Shown: positions 23,483 through 32,894, counted from the stretch's first letter. The stretch: 46,141 nucleotides of DNA from Candidatus Avisuccinivibrio pullicola (GCA_018713485.1 DVOQ01000030.1:1-46141), one strand, 5' to 3'. Program-made: numbers and translations. Notes: generated by a model from the sequence alone, not told the origin.

Positions 23483-26400
23483 AGATCCTCAAGGTTATCC
23501 TCGAAAATCTCAATTCCCTTAAAGGCGAATTCTCCATCGACTTTACCGCCGAAGCCTTTGCCGCCAACGGGATCTTCGCCATCACCGGCCCAACGGGCGC
23601 GGGCAAATCCACCTTACTTGACGCCATCTGCCTTGCCCTTTACTCCAAGACCCCGCGCCTTGCCGAGGTGGGCGGCAGCAACGAGATCATGAGCCGCGGT
23701 ACCGGCAACTGTAAGGCCCGGGTCTTCTTTGAGGCAGGAGGACAGTTTTACCTGGCCTCCTTTGAGCAGCACCGCGCCCGTAACCAAGCCTCAGGTCAGC
23801 TGCAGAAAAAGACCCACAAACTTCTCAGATCCACGCCGGATTTACAGCCTTCAGAGGAGATCGAAAGCGGCAAGAACGTCGTCAATGCTGTAGAAAAGGT
23901 CACGGGCCTTGATTTTGACAAGTTCACCAAGTCGATGCTGCTCTCCCAGGGTAATTTTGCCAGCTTTCTCAAATCCGACGTCAATCAGCGCTCGGAGCTT
24001 TTAGAAAAGCTCACCGGTACCGTGCTCTATTCGCAGATCTCCGGCTTTGTCTTTGAAAAAACCCGCGAGGCCCGCGAGAAACTTACGCACCTTAAGGAAG
24101 CTCTCTCTAACATAACGCTCCTTGACGAGGAGACGGTTAAGGCCAAGGAACAGCAGCGCGAGAGTCTCCATGCCGCCACCCTGAAGCTGCAGCTTAGCCA
24201 GAACGCTCTTAACGCTGACTTAAAGCTCTATACCGATCTGCACGCGGCAGTTAACAAGCAGACAGAGCTTGGGGCTAAACAGCAGGAGCTTGAGAACCGC
24301 CGCCGTGCCTTTTTGCCTTCCGCAGCCCTCATCACCATGGCAGGAAAGGCCAGGCAGATCTCTCCTCTTTACTCCTCCCTGCAGGAGCGTGAGCGAGAAG
24401 CAAAACAGGTAACGGAGCAGATTACCACCCTCACCGCGGCCCTTGAGAAGCAGAACACCGGCTTTCAGAAAAGTGCGCTTCAGGCAGATGCGGCCGCACA
24501 GGCTCTTAAGGAAGCCACGCAAACTCAACAGGCTTTTAAGGCGATCGCCCCCGAACTCTTTAGTCTTGAAAGTAAGCTCGCCTCGCTTACCGAGCAACGC
24601 TCTCAGAGGGAGCGCGAGCTTTCCGAAAGCACCGCTCAGACTGAGGCCATGGACGCAGAGCTTAACCGTGTCACAGCGGCCCTTAATAAGGCTCAGCACG
24701 CTCTTCAGGAGAGCGAAAGCTTTTTAGAGACACACCTGTCCGACGCCTCCCTGCCAGAGGTTCTGGCGCGCCATAGCGCTAAATTAGAGGCTCTCAAAGA
24801 CGAATACCGTGCCGGCCTTAAAGCCGGTCAGGATTTAGAAGCATTAACTAATACCATCGCGGAACTTGCAGAACAGGCAGAAACCCAGAAGGCACAGCTT
24901 AATCAGAAGACACAGGCAACCGCACGCGAGGCCCGTAAGCTTGACGGGCTTAAATCACGGCTTGACGCTTTGACGGAGGGCCGTGATCCCGAGACGCTGG
25001 AAGAGGAAAGCGCGCATTTAGCCACGCTGTTACCCAGACTCGGCAAACTTCAGGATCTCAACTCACAGCTTGCAGAGCTTGCAGCCTTACACCAGAAAGA
25101 GGAAGCAGATCTCACCGGGATTGAAGCGTCACTTACCGCCCTTACAGCGCAAAAGAGCGGACTCTCCCACGCACAGGAGCTTACCTCCCTTAAAGTCACG
25201 CATCAGGAAGAGCTCTGTGAGTTTAAGCGCAAGGTCATGAGCCTTGATAAGCTGCGCGCGGAGTTACACGACGGAAAGCCCTGCCCCTTATGCGGCAGTA
25301 CCGAGCACCCGCTCTTAAAGGATGCGGACCTCACCTTAACGGACAGCGACGAGGACCTCTTAAAGGATCTAAAAACGGAACTTGCAGAGATCAATGCGAA
25401 CCTGCAGGAGCTTAACCTCACCGAGGTAAGACTCACGGCTGAGCTTCAGCATCATCAGAGCTCCGTAAAGCAGTGCCTCTCCTCTCAGGAGACCTTACTT
25501 ACAGAGAAAGACTCTCTTAAGAGCGCGCTCCTTGCAGACAGCGCCTTCAGGGCCTTAAACCTTACGCCCGCCGATCTTGAGGAGAGCTCCCTTCCCTCCT
25601 GTGTGGACGGGCTTTTCAAACGGCAGGCCGCGCTTACCTCCCTGTTAAAGGAGTACCGTAAAGCCCTTAAAGAGCTGCAGTCTCTGCAAAGCAGGCTCGA
25701 AAGCGATCGTGAATCCCTGAATAAGCTGGAGCTTATACTTACGGCCCTGAACACGACCCTCAGTGAAAAAACCGCCGCTGAAACTAAGGCCAGGGAAGCT
25801 CTTGCAGAACGCTCTGACGCACTGCACTCCGCTCTCACGGCCCTTTCTCTTGAGTTAGTGCACCTTGAGGCAACTCTTCCTGACACTGAAAGCCCTGAGG
25901 ATACGCTGTTATCCTTAGAGAAAGCCTTAGAGAGTCTGCGTGGGCGTGCCGATACCTATCTTAAGCAAAGTAAACGGCGCGATACGCTCAGAGAACAGGT
26001 CAGCTCCGCTCTCTCCCGCCACGAAATCCTCAGGCACGATCTCACTTTGCACCGTGAGGCTCTTCACCGGCTTCAGGAACAGGCACAGGCTGAGGAGCAG
26101 CGCTTTAACGCTCTGCATCACCAACGCTTTAGCTTATGCGCAGCCCCCGATCTTAAGGACTATCAGGCCTGCCTCGATACGGCACTTAACAGGGCCACGC
26201 AGCGCCTTAACACCCTTAAGGAGGATCAGACCCGCCTTGAAAAGACCTTAGCCGATCTCAACGGCAAGCTCACGTCGGCCAGAGAACACGCCTCGATAGC
26301 GCAGAGTGCTTTAGAACACTCTCAGAACGCATTTCAGGAACGTCTCAGGACAGATGACCTTTCGGAACAGGACTTCCTCACGGCCATCAGGGTCAGTGAC

Positions 26401-27213
26401 GCCGAGCTTGCCCGTCTCAAAGCCCTTCAGGAGGTTCTTAACACGCAGAGCATTGAGCTGCAGAGCAGCCTCACGGCCAATGCCGCCACGCAGCGTGAGC
26501 TGACCGCAATGCTTCAGGATAAACGTCCCGAGGAGCAGTTGCGGGAGGAGCTTTCTGCAAACGATGCGTCTATCCGCGCCTTTAGCGAAGAACGCGGAGC
26601 TCTGCTTAACGAACTGCGTCAGCACTATGCAAATCAGCAGCGCGCGAAAGAGCAGTTACGGGAGATTGAAGCTCAGGAAGCAACCTACCTGCGTTACGAA
26701 CGCCTCAACAAACTCATCGGATCGGCGGACGGCAAGGAATACCGCAAGTTTGTCCAGGGTATTTCCCTTGAATATCTCATTGCCAGCGCCAACGAACAGC
26801 TGCGCCTTCTAAGCGATCGCTATCAGTTAGTCAAAAGCGCCGATCCCCGCCGTCCCTTAGATATTGAGGTGCGCGATCTCTATCAGTTCAGTACCCGCCG
26901 CCCCACGTCCAACCTTTCAGGAGGCGAAACCTTTATCGTCAGCCTCGCCCTGGCCTTAGGTCTCTCGCGAATGGCCAGCGACACCGTCGAGGTCAATTCC
27001 CTCTTCCTTGACGAAGGCTTCGGCTCCCTTGACGACGAAGCCCTCGACAGCGCCCTGAACACCCTCGCATCCCTGCACCGCGAAGGCAAGCTGATTGGCG
27101 TCATCTCCCACATTGACAAGGTCAAGGAACGCATCATCACCCAGATTGAAGTGCAGCGTCTCTCAGGCGGCTATTCCACTCTCCGCGGTGATGGCTGTAC
27201 GGCAAGACTCTGA
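23479..27213 (+). CDS. sbcC: Exonuclease subunit SbcC (Rad50-like SMC ATPase)
   Basis: ATPase and coiled-coil subunit of SbcCD, 1244 residues, somewhat longer than E. coli SbcC at about 1050. The N-terminal Walker A GPTGAGKST is at residues 37-45. Long Gln/Leu/Glu-rich coiled coils extend on both sides of the zinc hook CPLC near residue 602. The C-terminal half has NLSGGETF near 1144, Walker B LFLDEGFGSLDD near 1174 and the His loop VISHID near 1208. The extra length is in the coiled coils. It is translationally coupled to sbcD. Confidence 0.96.
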   Translation: MKILKVILENLNSLKGEFSIDFTAEAFAANGIFAITGPTGAGKSTLLDAICLALYSKTPRLAEVGGSNEIMSRGTGNCKARVFFEAGGQFYLASFEQHRARNQASGQLQKKTHKLLRSTPDLQPSEEIESGKNVVNAVEKVTGLDFDKFTKSMLLSQGNFASFLKSDVNQRSELLEKLTGTVLYSQISGFVFEKTREAREKLTHLKEALSNITLLDEETVKAKEQQRESLHAATLKLQLSQNALNADLKLYTDLHAAVNKQTELGAKQQELENRRRAFLPSAALITMAGKARQISPLYSSLQEREREAKQVTEQITTLTAALEKQNTGFQKSALQADAAAQALKEATQTQQAFKAIAPELFSLESKLASLTEQRSQRERELSESTAQTEAMDAELNRVTAALNKAQHALQESESFLETHLSDASLPEVLARHSAKLEALKDEYRAGLKAGQDLEALTNTIAELAEQAETQKAQLNQKTQATAREARKLDGLKSRLDALTEGRDPETLEEESAHLATLLPRLGKLQDLNSQLAELAALHQKEEADLTGIEASLTALTAQKSGLSHAQELTSLKVTHQEELCEFKRKVMSLDKLRAELHDGKPCPLCGSTEHPLLKDADLTLTDSDEDLLKDLKTELAEINANLQELNLTEVRLTAELQHHQSSVKQCLSSQETLLTEKDSLKSALLADSAFRALNLTPADLEESSLPSCVDGLFKRQAALTSLLKEYRKALKELQSLQSRLESDRESLNKLELILTALNTTLSEKTAAETKAREALAERSDALHSALTALSLELVHLEATLPDTESPEDTLLSLEKALESLRGRADTYLKQSKRRDTLREQVSSALSRHEILRHDLTLHREALHRLQEQAQAEEQRFNALHHQRFSLCAAPDLKDYQACLDTALNRATQRLNTLKEDQTRLEKTLADLNGKLTSAREHASIAQSALEHSQNAFQERLRTDDLSEQDFLTAIRVSDAELARLKALQEVLNTQSIELQSSLTANAATQRELTAMLQDKRPEEQLREELSANDASIRAFSEERGALLNELRQHYANQQRAKEQLREIEAQEATYLRYERLNKLIGSADGKEYRKFVQGISLEYLIASANEQLRLLSDRYQLVKSADPRRPLDIEVRDLYQFSTRRPTSNLSGGETFIVSLALALGLSRMASDTVEVNSLFLDEGFGSLDDEALDSALNTLASLHREGKLIGVISHIDKVKERIITQIEVQRLSGGYSTLRGDGCTARL

Positions 27214-27577
27214 AGCCCCGTACTCACGCGCTCTCTTAAACCCTTCAGGGAGACGGAAAGGATTTACTCTCTCAATACGGCTGGCATACTCCTCCCTTTG
27301 AGCATAGACCTCACTGAGACTTAGATCCGTGAAGGCCGCTCTTTTGAGCACCCGGTTTTCTGTGAACTCCTCCCATGAGCTGAAGCTCATGGGGGAGGAG
27401 TTCACAGTCTGATCCCCGCCTTCCGCATCATGCCTTCTTTAAAATCTGCCACTCAGCTACCATGTTAGTAATCAGATTAGCGATCAACGCCCCAATTCAT
27501 ACACGCGAAGATAAAGCCAGAAAGCGCCTTCGTATATGCTAAAGAAGCGTTGAGTACTTTTGAGGGAGTGATAAAGA
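27214..27577. other. Gene-free interval between sbcC and coaBC with a large palindrome
   Basis: No convincing gene. The main structure is a long inverted repeat at 27360-27407. A minus-strand frame of 80 codons crosses the interval and the sbcC end but has no recognisable family. The coaBC-proximal part carries a -10-like TATGCT (27534-27539) and a GGGAG ribosome binding site. Confidence 0.5.
27360..27407. repeat. Long inverted repeat (hairpin) of unknown type
   Basis: Outer arms CTGTGAACTCCTCCC and GGGAGGAGTTCACAG (15 bp, perfect) enclose inner arms ATGAGCT and AGCTCAT (7 bp) around a GA loop, with a GG bulge. The total is 22 paired bases. No T-tract follows on either side, so it is not a simple terminator. 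Perfect stems of this size resemble the subterminal hairpins of IS200/IS605-type elements, but no transposase gene is adjacent. Confidence 0.75.
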
Positions 27578-28870
27578 ATGCAATTGGACAATCGTAAACT
27601 CGTTCTCGGTGTCACCGGATCCATCGCCGCATACAAAGCCTGTGAACTGTTACGCCTCTTTGTCAAAGGCGGTGCCGACGTCTACGTGGCAGAAACCGAA
27701 GCGGCCTGCAGATTAGTGGCCCCGGCTACCTTTGAGGCTCTATCGGGACATAAGGTCAGCACGGAAATCTTCAATGAGGCCAGTGACATCGGGCACATTG
27801 AGCTCTCCGCCCATGCCGATCTCATTGTCATCGCCCCTGCCTCCGCCCAGACTATCGCCAAATTAGCCGCCGGCATGGCGGACAATATGCTCACGGCCAC
27901 GGTGTTAGCCGCCCCCTGCCGTACCGTCATCGCCCCCGCGATGAACAGCCGCATGTATTTAAATCCCGCCACGCAGGCCAATTTGGAGACCCTGCGCAAA
28001 AGAGGCTTTATCATCATCTCCCCAGAGGAGGGAGAGTTAGCCTGCGGCACCCAGGGCGTGGGCAGAATGCGCCCCGTGGAGGATATTTACAATATCGTCT
28101 GCGCGCTCCTCAACCCCCGTGAGGGGATCGCCTTCGCAGGCTTCGGTCAGTACCTGCCCTCCCCCGAGGCCCCCTTATCCCTGGCGCAGACACGACTGCT
28201 GCCCAAGGCTCAGGGCGCTGGACTTAAGGTTGTGATCACGGCAGGCCCCACCGAGGAGCCCATTGATCCAGTGCGCGTCATCACCAACAAGAGCTCGGGC
28301 AAGATGGGCTACGCCTTAGCCGAGGCCGCCCGTGCCGCCGGCGCTGACGTGACCCTGATTTCAGGCCCCACGCATCTGCCCTGCCCGCAGGGTGTGAAGC
28401 GCATCAACGTGCGCTCCGCTGCCGACATGCTTAACGCAGTGAAAGATCAGGTAACCGACGCCCAGGTAGTAATTGGCTGCGCGGCCGTATCCGATTACCG
28501 TCTTGCATACGTTTACGATAAGAAGATCACCAAGGATGAGACCGGTGACAGCCTTACGCTGACCCTCATCAAGAACGAGGACATCATCTCCTACGTGGGC
28601 CACCTCGAAAAGCGTCCCTTCACGGTGGGTTTTGCCGCCGAGACCGATCATGCCGAAGAGCACGCCAAAGAGAAACTTACGCGCAAGAACCTCGATCTCA
28701 TCGTGCTCAATGACGTCTCACGCCAGGACATCGGCTTTAACAGCGATGATAATGCCGTCAGCGTCTTTGACCGCGACGGCAAGGTCGCGGATCTCGACAA
28801 GGCCCCCAAGAGCGTGATCGCCTCACGCCTCGTGGATCTCATTTTCGAGGCCGTGCGTAAAGGAGCCTGA
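27578..28870 (+). CDS. coaBC: Bifunctional phosphopantothenoylcysteine decarboxylase / phosphopantothenate-cysteine ligase
   Basis: Two consecutive steps of coenzyme A synthesis in the cytoplasm; 430 residues. The N-terminal FMN decarboxylase (CoaC) has [11 protein letters not shown] (residues 10-20), the active-site His in GHIELS near 70, the APAMN motif near 125 and [10 protein letters not shown] near 158, which holds the catalytic Cys. The C-terminal ligase (CoaB) begins near 220 with [14 protein letters not shown] followed by [10 protein letters not shown] and uses CTP. It is followed by dut after one base, the classical coaBC-dut pair. Confidence 0.96.
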   Translation: MQLDNRKLVLGVTGSIAAYKACELLRLFVKGGADVYVAETEAACRLVAPATFEALSGHKVSTEIFNEASDIGHIELSAHADLIVIAPASAQTIAKLAAGMADNMLTATVLAAPCRTVIAPAMNSRMYLNPATQANLETLRKRGFIIISPEEGELACGTQGVGRMRPVEDIYNIVCALLNPREGIAFAGFGQYLPSPEAPLSLAQTRLLPKAQGAGLKVVITAGPTEEPIDPVRVITNKSSGKMGYALAEAARAAGADVTLISGPTHLPCPQGVKRINVRSAADMLNAVKDQVTDAQVVIGCAAVSDYRLAYVYDKKITKDETGDSLTLTLIKNEDIISYVGHLEKRPFTVGFAAETDHAEEHAKEKLTRKNLDLIVLNDVSRQDIGFNSDDNAVSVFDRDGKVADLDKAPKSVIASRLVDLIFEAVRKGA

Positions 28871-28871
28871 C

Positions 28872-29333
28872 GTGAGCGTCGAAGTCGCACTCAAGATCCT
28901 TGATCCGCGTTTAAGGGAGGGCCGTTACGCCCTCCCCGCTTATGCCACGGAAGGCTCCGCAGGCCTTGACTTAAGGGCCATGCCCGAACAGGACACGTGG
29001 CTTAAGGCAGGGGAGACCTTACTCTGTCCCACCGGGATTGCTGTTTACCTGCGCGATCCTAACCTGTGCGCTACGGTTCTGCCGCGCTCGGGACTTGGTT
29101 TCAAACACGGCATCGTCCTTGGTAATCTCACGGGTCTTATCGACTCGGACTATCAGGGACCGCTCATGGTCCCGCTGTGGAACCGCTCGAACACGGACTA
29201 TCTCATTCCCGTGGGCGAGCGCATCGCGCAGATGGTAATCGTCCCCATTGTCCGCGCCTCCTTTAAGGTCGTGGAGGACTTTGAAAAGAGCCCCCGCAGC
29301 GAGGGAGGCTTTGGTTCCACGGGCCGTACCTGA
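28872..29333 (+). CDS. dut: Deoxyuridine 5'-triphosphate nucleotidohydrolase
   Basis: Hydrolyses dUTP to dUMP and diphosphate, keeping uracil out of DNA and supplying dTMP synthesis. The 153 residues act as a trimer. All five motifs are present: AGLDLRA (30-36), PRSGLG near 72, GLIDSDYQG near 87, GERIAQM near 112 and the C-terminal [10 protein letters not shown]. The start is GTG at 28872, which gives the usual length and lies 1 base after the coaBC stop, so the two are translationally coupled. Confidence 0.95.
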   Translation: MSVEVALKILDPRLREGRYALPAYATEGSAGLDLRAMPEQDTWLKAGETLLCPTGIAVYLRDPNLCATVLPRSGLGFKHGIVLGNLTGLIDSDYQGPLMVPLWNRSNTDYLIPVGERIAQMVIVPIVRASFKVVEDFEKSPRSEGGFGSTGRT

Positions 29334-29343
29334 TTACTGTACC

Positions 29344-29365
29344 GGCGCACCTCCGTGCGCCTTTT
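29344..29365 (+). terminator. Terminator of coaBC-dut
   Basis: GGCGCAC and GTGCGCC form a 7-bp stem with a CTCC loop, followed by TTTT, ten bases after the dut stop. Confidence 0.85.
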
Positions 29366-29475
29366 CCGTTCAGGCCTTCTTTCTATACTTCCACTCGTTT
29401 CGCGATCTTAGTCACAATTTTTGCAGATCGTGTATTTTTTAATTAACGCTTCCATAGTCTGGAAAGGTCGCTGCG

Positions 29476-29572
29476 TATAGTGCGGGCATGGACACCCCTT
29501 CCTTATCCTTAACGGTTGGTGAGGTTAGATTTGCTGGGGCACAAGCCCGTGGGGTGTCCGCTTTGAAGGAGG
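29476..29572 (+). ncRNA. Structured leader RNA candidate before the WYL regulator
   Basis: A -10-like TATAGT (29476-29481) would start RNA near 29488-29490. A 9-bp stem begins there: GGACACCCC (29490-29498) pairs with GGGGTGTCC (29551-29559). Inside lie two small hairpins: TAAC/GTTA, extended by a T-G pair (29509-29528), and GGGC-ACAA-GCCC (29537-29548). The result is a possible three-way junction closed just before the GAAGGAGG ribosome binding site (29565-29572). It matches no riboswitch class I know. Confidence 0.45.
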
Positions 29573-29576
29573 CACT

Positions 29577-30590
29577 ATGCCCGCTAAACAGGACACTGAC
29601 GTGAGCGTTTCGGTCAAGGTTTTAAAGCTCTTTCTCATCCTGCTCTCGGATGGCGAGAAGCACTATCAGACCGATCTTACCCTGCGCCTTAAATGCTCGC
29701 CGCAGACGGTGCGCCGCCTGGCTGAGGAAATTGAGCGCGTGGTAGGCGAGAGCCTTGAGACCGAGCGCGAGGGCAAACAGCGCTATTACCGGCTGCGCCC
29801 CCTGAAGCCTAACCGGCATCTTCTCGCCCAGCAGCTCAACACTCAGGATTTGCGCTATCTCGCCATCTGCCGCGAGTTAGCCGACGCCTATCTTCCCGAT
29901 CAGGTCAAGGAAAGTCTTGATCGCGCGCTCCTTGAGTTCTCGGTGCACCGTCAGGAGATGCTGCCGCCTCACAACAACAGCGACCCCTTAGGACATTTCC
30001 GTTTTTACTCCAAGGGCTATATTGACTACACGCCCCATTACGCCAAAATTACCGCGCTGCTGAACCTTATCGACAACGAGGGACTGTGCCTCGTGGAATA
30101 CCGCGCCGCCGGCCGCGAGCATTGCCGCACGCACTGCTTCTCGCCCTCGCAGTTTCTCTCCATGTCAGGAACCCTGTACGTGTTCGGGGCCATCCTTGAT
30201 GTCGATCGTAAAACGCGCCGCCATCTGACTTATTTTGCCGTGCACCGTATTCATAACGTCACGGTGCTTGAAGGCAGGCGTCATTTTGCCATCCCCGAGG
30301 ATGATCCGCGTGAATTCGGGCTTACGTGGCACGATCCCGTTACCTATCACATCGACTTTGAAAAGGGGGCGGCTTCCGACTACATCCGTGAGCGCGTCTT
30401 TGCGGCCCATCAGATCCTGACAGAGAGGGAGGACGGCGGGGTGACCTTAACCCTGACCACCTGTTCCACCCCCGAGATCGTAGCCTTTGTCAGGAGTTTC
30501 GGTCCCGCGGCCACGCTCCGTGACGAACACCGTCAGGCCATTACCGATCTCGACATCCTAACTAAGGAGGTGCGTAAAGGCAGACACTAA
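29577..30590 (+). CDS. WYL-domain transcriptional regulator
   Basis: A 337-residue DNA-binding protein. The N-terminal winged helix-turn-helix (about residues 12-75) reads KVLKLFLILLSDG, then LTLRLKCSPQTVRRLAEEI. A central region leads to a WYL-type beta-barrel (about 160-245): LCLVEYRAAG, then CFSPSQFLSMSGTLYVFGAI and FAVHRIHNVTVLEGRRHF, followed by a C-terminal WCX-like extension. WYL proteins sense nucleotides, nucleic acid or other ligands and often control stress or defence genes. The target is unknown, and nothing nearby is a defence gene. A strong ribosome binding site (GAAGGAGG) and a structured leader precede it. Confidence 0.8.
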   Translation: MPAKQDTDVSVSVKVLKLFLILLSDGEKHYQTDLTLRLKCSPQTVRRLAEEIERVVGESLETEREGKQRYYRLRPLKPNRHLLAQQLNTQDLRYLAICRELADAYLPDQVKESLDRALLEFSVHRQEMLPPHNNSDPLGHFRFYSKGYIDYTPHYAKITALLNLIDNEGLCLVEYRAAGREHCRTHCFSPSQFLSMSGTLYVFGAILDVDRKTRRHLTYFAVHRIHNVTVLEGRRHFAIPEDDPREFGLTWHDPVTYHIDFEKGAASDYIRERVFAAHQILTEREDGGVTLTLTTCSTPEIVAFVRSFGPAATLRDEHRQAITDLDILTKEVRKGRH

Positions 30591-30629
30591 CTTTTCTGAC
30601 ACTTTCCACAATACGTTCCTGTTTGCAAG

Positions 30630-30661
30630 AACCACGGCCCCTGCCGTGGTTATTTGTCTTT
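30630..30661 (+). terminator. Terminator of the WYL regulator gene
   Basis: AACCACGGC and GCCGTGGTT pair around a CCCT loop and are followed by the T-rich ATTTGTCTTT, about 40 bases after the stop. Confidence 0.8.
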
Positions 30662-30698
30662 ACAGAGGCTACAATGCCTAAAAGACAGGAGTCAGGGT

Positions 30699-31592
30699 AT
30701 GGACGATTTTCGCTTAAAGGTCTTTATCGCGGCCGCCCGTAACTTAAGTTTCACCAAGGCCGCCGAAGAGCTCTTTATCTCGCAGCCTGCCATTTCCAAA
30801 CATATTGCCTTCCTTGAGAGCACTTACGGGGTACGCCTTTTTGACCGCCGCGGCTCCTCACTTTCCCTGACCCTTGCCGGGCAGATCCTGCTTGACAAGG
30901 CCACGCGCATTCAGAGCTCCTACGACGAGCTTGACTACACCATGCACCTTTTAACCCACGCACACATGGGTAAATTACGCATCGGAGCCTCCACCACCAT
31001 CGCGCAATATGTCATCGCCCGCATTATCGCCCGTTTTAACGAACTCTACCCTCAGGTTGAGGTAAGCCTCGTCAGCGGCAATTCACGCTTTATTGAAAGC
31101 GCCCTCGATGACCGGCTGATTGACCTTGGCATGGTCGAGGGCGTACATCACGCCTCCCATCTTCAGTACCGTCCCTTTATGGATGACGCGCTGTGCGTGG
31201 TCGCCTCGCCCCGTCACTCCTATCCCACGCCCGTGACGGAAAAAACCTTCCTCTCCCTGCCTTTAGTGCTGCGCGAGCGCGGCTCCGGTACTCTCGAGGT
31301 CATTGAAAATGAGCTCTCGCACCATCACCTCACGCTCTCGGACTGTCAGGTCAGACTCTATTTAGGCAGCACCGAGGCCATAAAGTTATACCTGCGCAAC
31401 TCTCAGGCGGTAGGCATCATCTCAAGGGCGGCGCTTGAAAACGAACTTACCCTCGGGCAGCTCACCGTCCTTCCCTTAAGCTCCTTAAGTTTTAAACGTT
31501 CTTTCTCCCTCGTTATGCCCCGCGGTCCTCTCCCGCCTCTGGCCGAGAGCTTCGCTGCCTTCACCATGGATAACTGCCAGCCATCTGTATAA
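30699..31592 (+). CDS. LysR-family transcriptional regulator (YeiE-like position)
   Basis: A 297-residue LysR-type regulator. The ATG at 30699 is chosen because ACAGGAG lies 7 bases upstream and MDDFRLKVFIAAARNLSFTKAA is the standard N-terminus; an upstream TTG is ignored. The helix-turn-helix covers residues 17-45, including LFISQPAISKHI. The effector-binding domain starts near 88 with GKLRIGAST. A TACAAT -10 lies at 30670-30675. It sits directly upstream of a yeiH-type gene in the same direction. In E. coli the LysR protein YeiE neighbours yeiH and responds to sulfite, so control of the next gene is likely here (inference). Confidence 0.9.
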   Translation: MDDFRLKVFIAAARNLSFTKAAEELFISQPAISKHIAFLESTYGVRLFDRRGSSLSLTLAGQILLDKATRIQSSYDELDYTMHLLTHAHMGKLRIGASTTIAQYVIARIIARFNELYPQVEVSLVSGNSRFIESALDDRLIDLGMVEGVHHASHLQYRPFMDDALCVVASPRHSYPTPVTEKTFLSLPLVLRERGSGTLEVIENELSHHHLTLSDCQVRLYLGSTEAIKLYLRNSQAVGIISRAALENELTLGQLTVLPLSSLSFKRSFSLVMPRGPLPPLAESFAAFTMDNCQPSV

Positions 31593-31599
31593 CCTTAAG

Positions 31600-31612
31600 T
31601 TATTCTGAATAA
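31600..31612. promoter_or_regulatory. Candidate LysR-type operator
   Basis: TTATTCTGAATAA is a perfect dyad of the T-N11-A form used by LysR-type regulators. It lies between the regulator gene and yeiH, 75 bases before the yeiH start. Confidence 0.5.
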
Positions 31613-31686
31613 TAAAATACCATTAGCCAAAACGCGCTCCTGCCTCTATCCTTAGCACAGTTTCTTACATTGTCACAAGGTGGTAT

Positions 31687-32766
31687 ATGTCCAAGGTGGA
31701 ATTCTCCTCAGGAACCTTCAAGGGACTGGCGCTGATGGCTATCTTCGCCGTAGTTGCCTTCTTCCTTGCTTCCCTGCCCTTTATTAAATCCCTGTCCCTG
31801 AGCCCGCTTATCATGGGTATCATCATCGGCATGGTCTACGCCAATACCTTAAGAAGCCGCCTGCCGCAGAGCTGGACGCCGGGCCTTAAGTTCTGCACCA
31901 AGCAGATCCTGCGCTGCGGTATCGTGCTCTACGGCTTCCGCCTGACCTTAACCGATGTCGCCGCTGTGGGTCTGCAGGCCGTTTTCGTCGATCTCATCAT
32001 CGTCTGCGGCACGCTCGGCCTCGGTATCATCTTAGGCCGTGTCATCCGCCTTGACTCCGAAACGACCTTAATGACCGCCACCGGCAGCTCCATCTGCGGT
32101 GCCGCCGCCGTGCTCGGTGCCGAGCCCGTGGTACGCTGCGACAGCAGCAAAACCGCCGTCGCCGTCTCCACAGTGGTAATCTTCGGCACCATCTCCATGT
32201 TCCTCTATCCCATCCTGTACCGCGCCGGGATTCTAGATGGGCTTTCCGACAGCGCCGTGGCCATCTACACCGGAGCAACGCTCCACGAAGTGGCCCATGT
32301 TGCCGGTGCCGGTAACGCCATGGATCCCACCGATGCCCTGGGGATCGCCGGTGACGCCACCATTACCAAGATGATCCGCGTCATGATGCTCGCCCCCGTG
32401 CTCGTGGTCATGAGCCTCATCCTCGCTAAGTACCGCAAGAGCGTGGTCATTGACGGTCAGCGCGTCAAAAACAAAGTCACCATCCCGTGGTTTGCCTTCT
32501 ATTTCATCGGCATCATCTGCGTTAACACCCTGCTGCAGGGGATCTTTGACGCAGAGAGCGTAAAGGACATTCCCTTAAACGGCACCATCGAATTTATCGA
32601 CACCTTTATGCTCACCATGGCGATGACCGCCCTCGGTACCGACACTTCCTTTGACAAGTTCAAAGCCGCCGGTGCCAAACCCTTCCTGCTGGCCTTCATG
32701 CTCTTTATCTGGCTGGTCTTAGGCGGTTACTTCGTCACCGATTTCATTACCACGGTTTTAAATTAG
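31687..32766 (+). CDS. yeiH: YeiH-family putative anion (sulfate/sulfite) exporter
   Basis: A 359-residue inner-membrane protein of the UPF0324/YeiH family with about 10 hydrophobic segments. Motifs of the family are visible: LSPLIMGIIIGM near residue 38, GIVLYGFRLT near 78, GSSICGAAAV near 136, GATLHEVAHVAGAG near 197 and ALGTDTSF near 319. The function in the family is thought to be export of sulfite, sulfonate breakdown products or similar anions but is not firmly established. An AAGGTGG site precedes the ATG. Regulation by the upstream LysR protein is suggested by position and by the T-N11-A dyad. Confidence 0.88.
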   Translation: MSKVEFSSGTFKGLALMAIFAVVAFFLASLPFIKSLSLSPLIMGIIIGMVYANTLRSRLPQSWTPGLKFCTKQILRCGIVLYGFRLTLTDVAAVGLQAVFVDLIIVCGTLGLGIILGRVIRLDSETTLMTATGSSICGAAAVLGAEPVVRCDSSKTAVAVSTVVIFGTISMFLYPILYRAGILDGLSDSAVAIYTGATLHEVAHVAGAGNAMDPTDALGIAGDATITKMIRVMMLAPVLVVMSLILAKYRKSVVIDGQRVKNKVTIPWFAFYFIGIICVNTLLQGIFDAESVKDIPLNGTIEFIDTFMLTMAMTALGTDTSFDKFKAAGAKPFLLAFMLFIWLVLGGYFVTDFITTVLN

Positions 32767-32834
32767 GCTCCCCGCTGCGTTTTACCCCTTAAATAGGGGT
32801 AGGGGATGGCGTTTAGCGCCTTGCCCCTCCCTCA

Positions 32835-32867
32835 GAACCGTGCGTGCGACTTTACCGCACACGGCTC
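32835..32867 (-). ncRNA. Group II intron domain V
   Basis: The 33-base hairpin starts GAGCCGTGTGCGG, with the catalytic AGC triad, has a TAAAGT-containing loop and ends GCACGGTTC. This is the most conserved part of the ribozyme. It lies just downstream of the reverse transcriptase stop. Confidence 0.9.
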
Positions 32868-32894
32868 CCCATTATAGTTTGATTGCTCCCTTCT

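Noticed and set aside
27163-27405. 80-codon minus-strand frame across the sbcC end
   Set aside because: It overlaps the conserved sbcC C-terminus and a long palindrome, has no ribosome binding site and matches no family I recognise.
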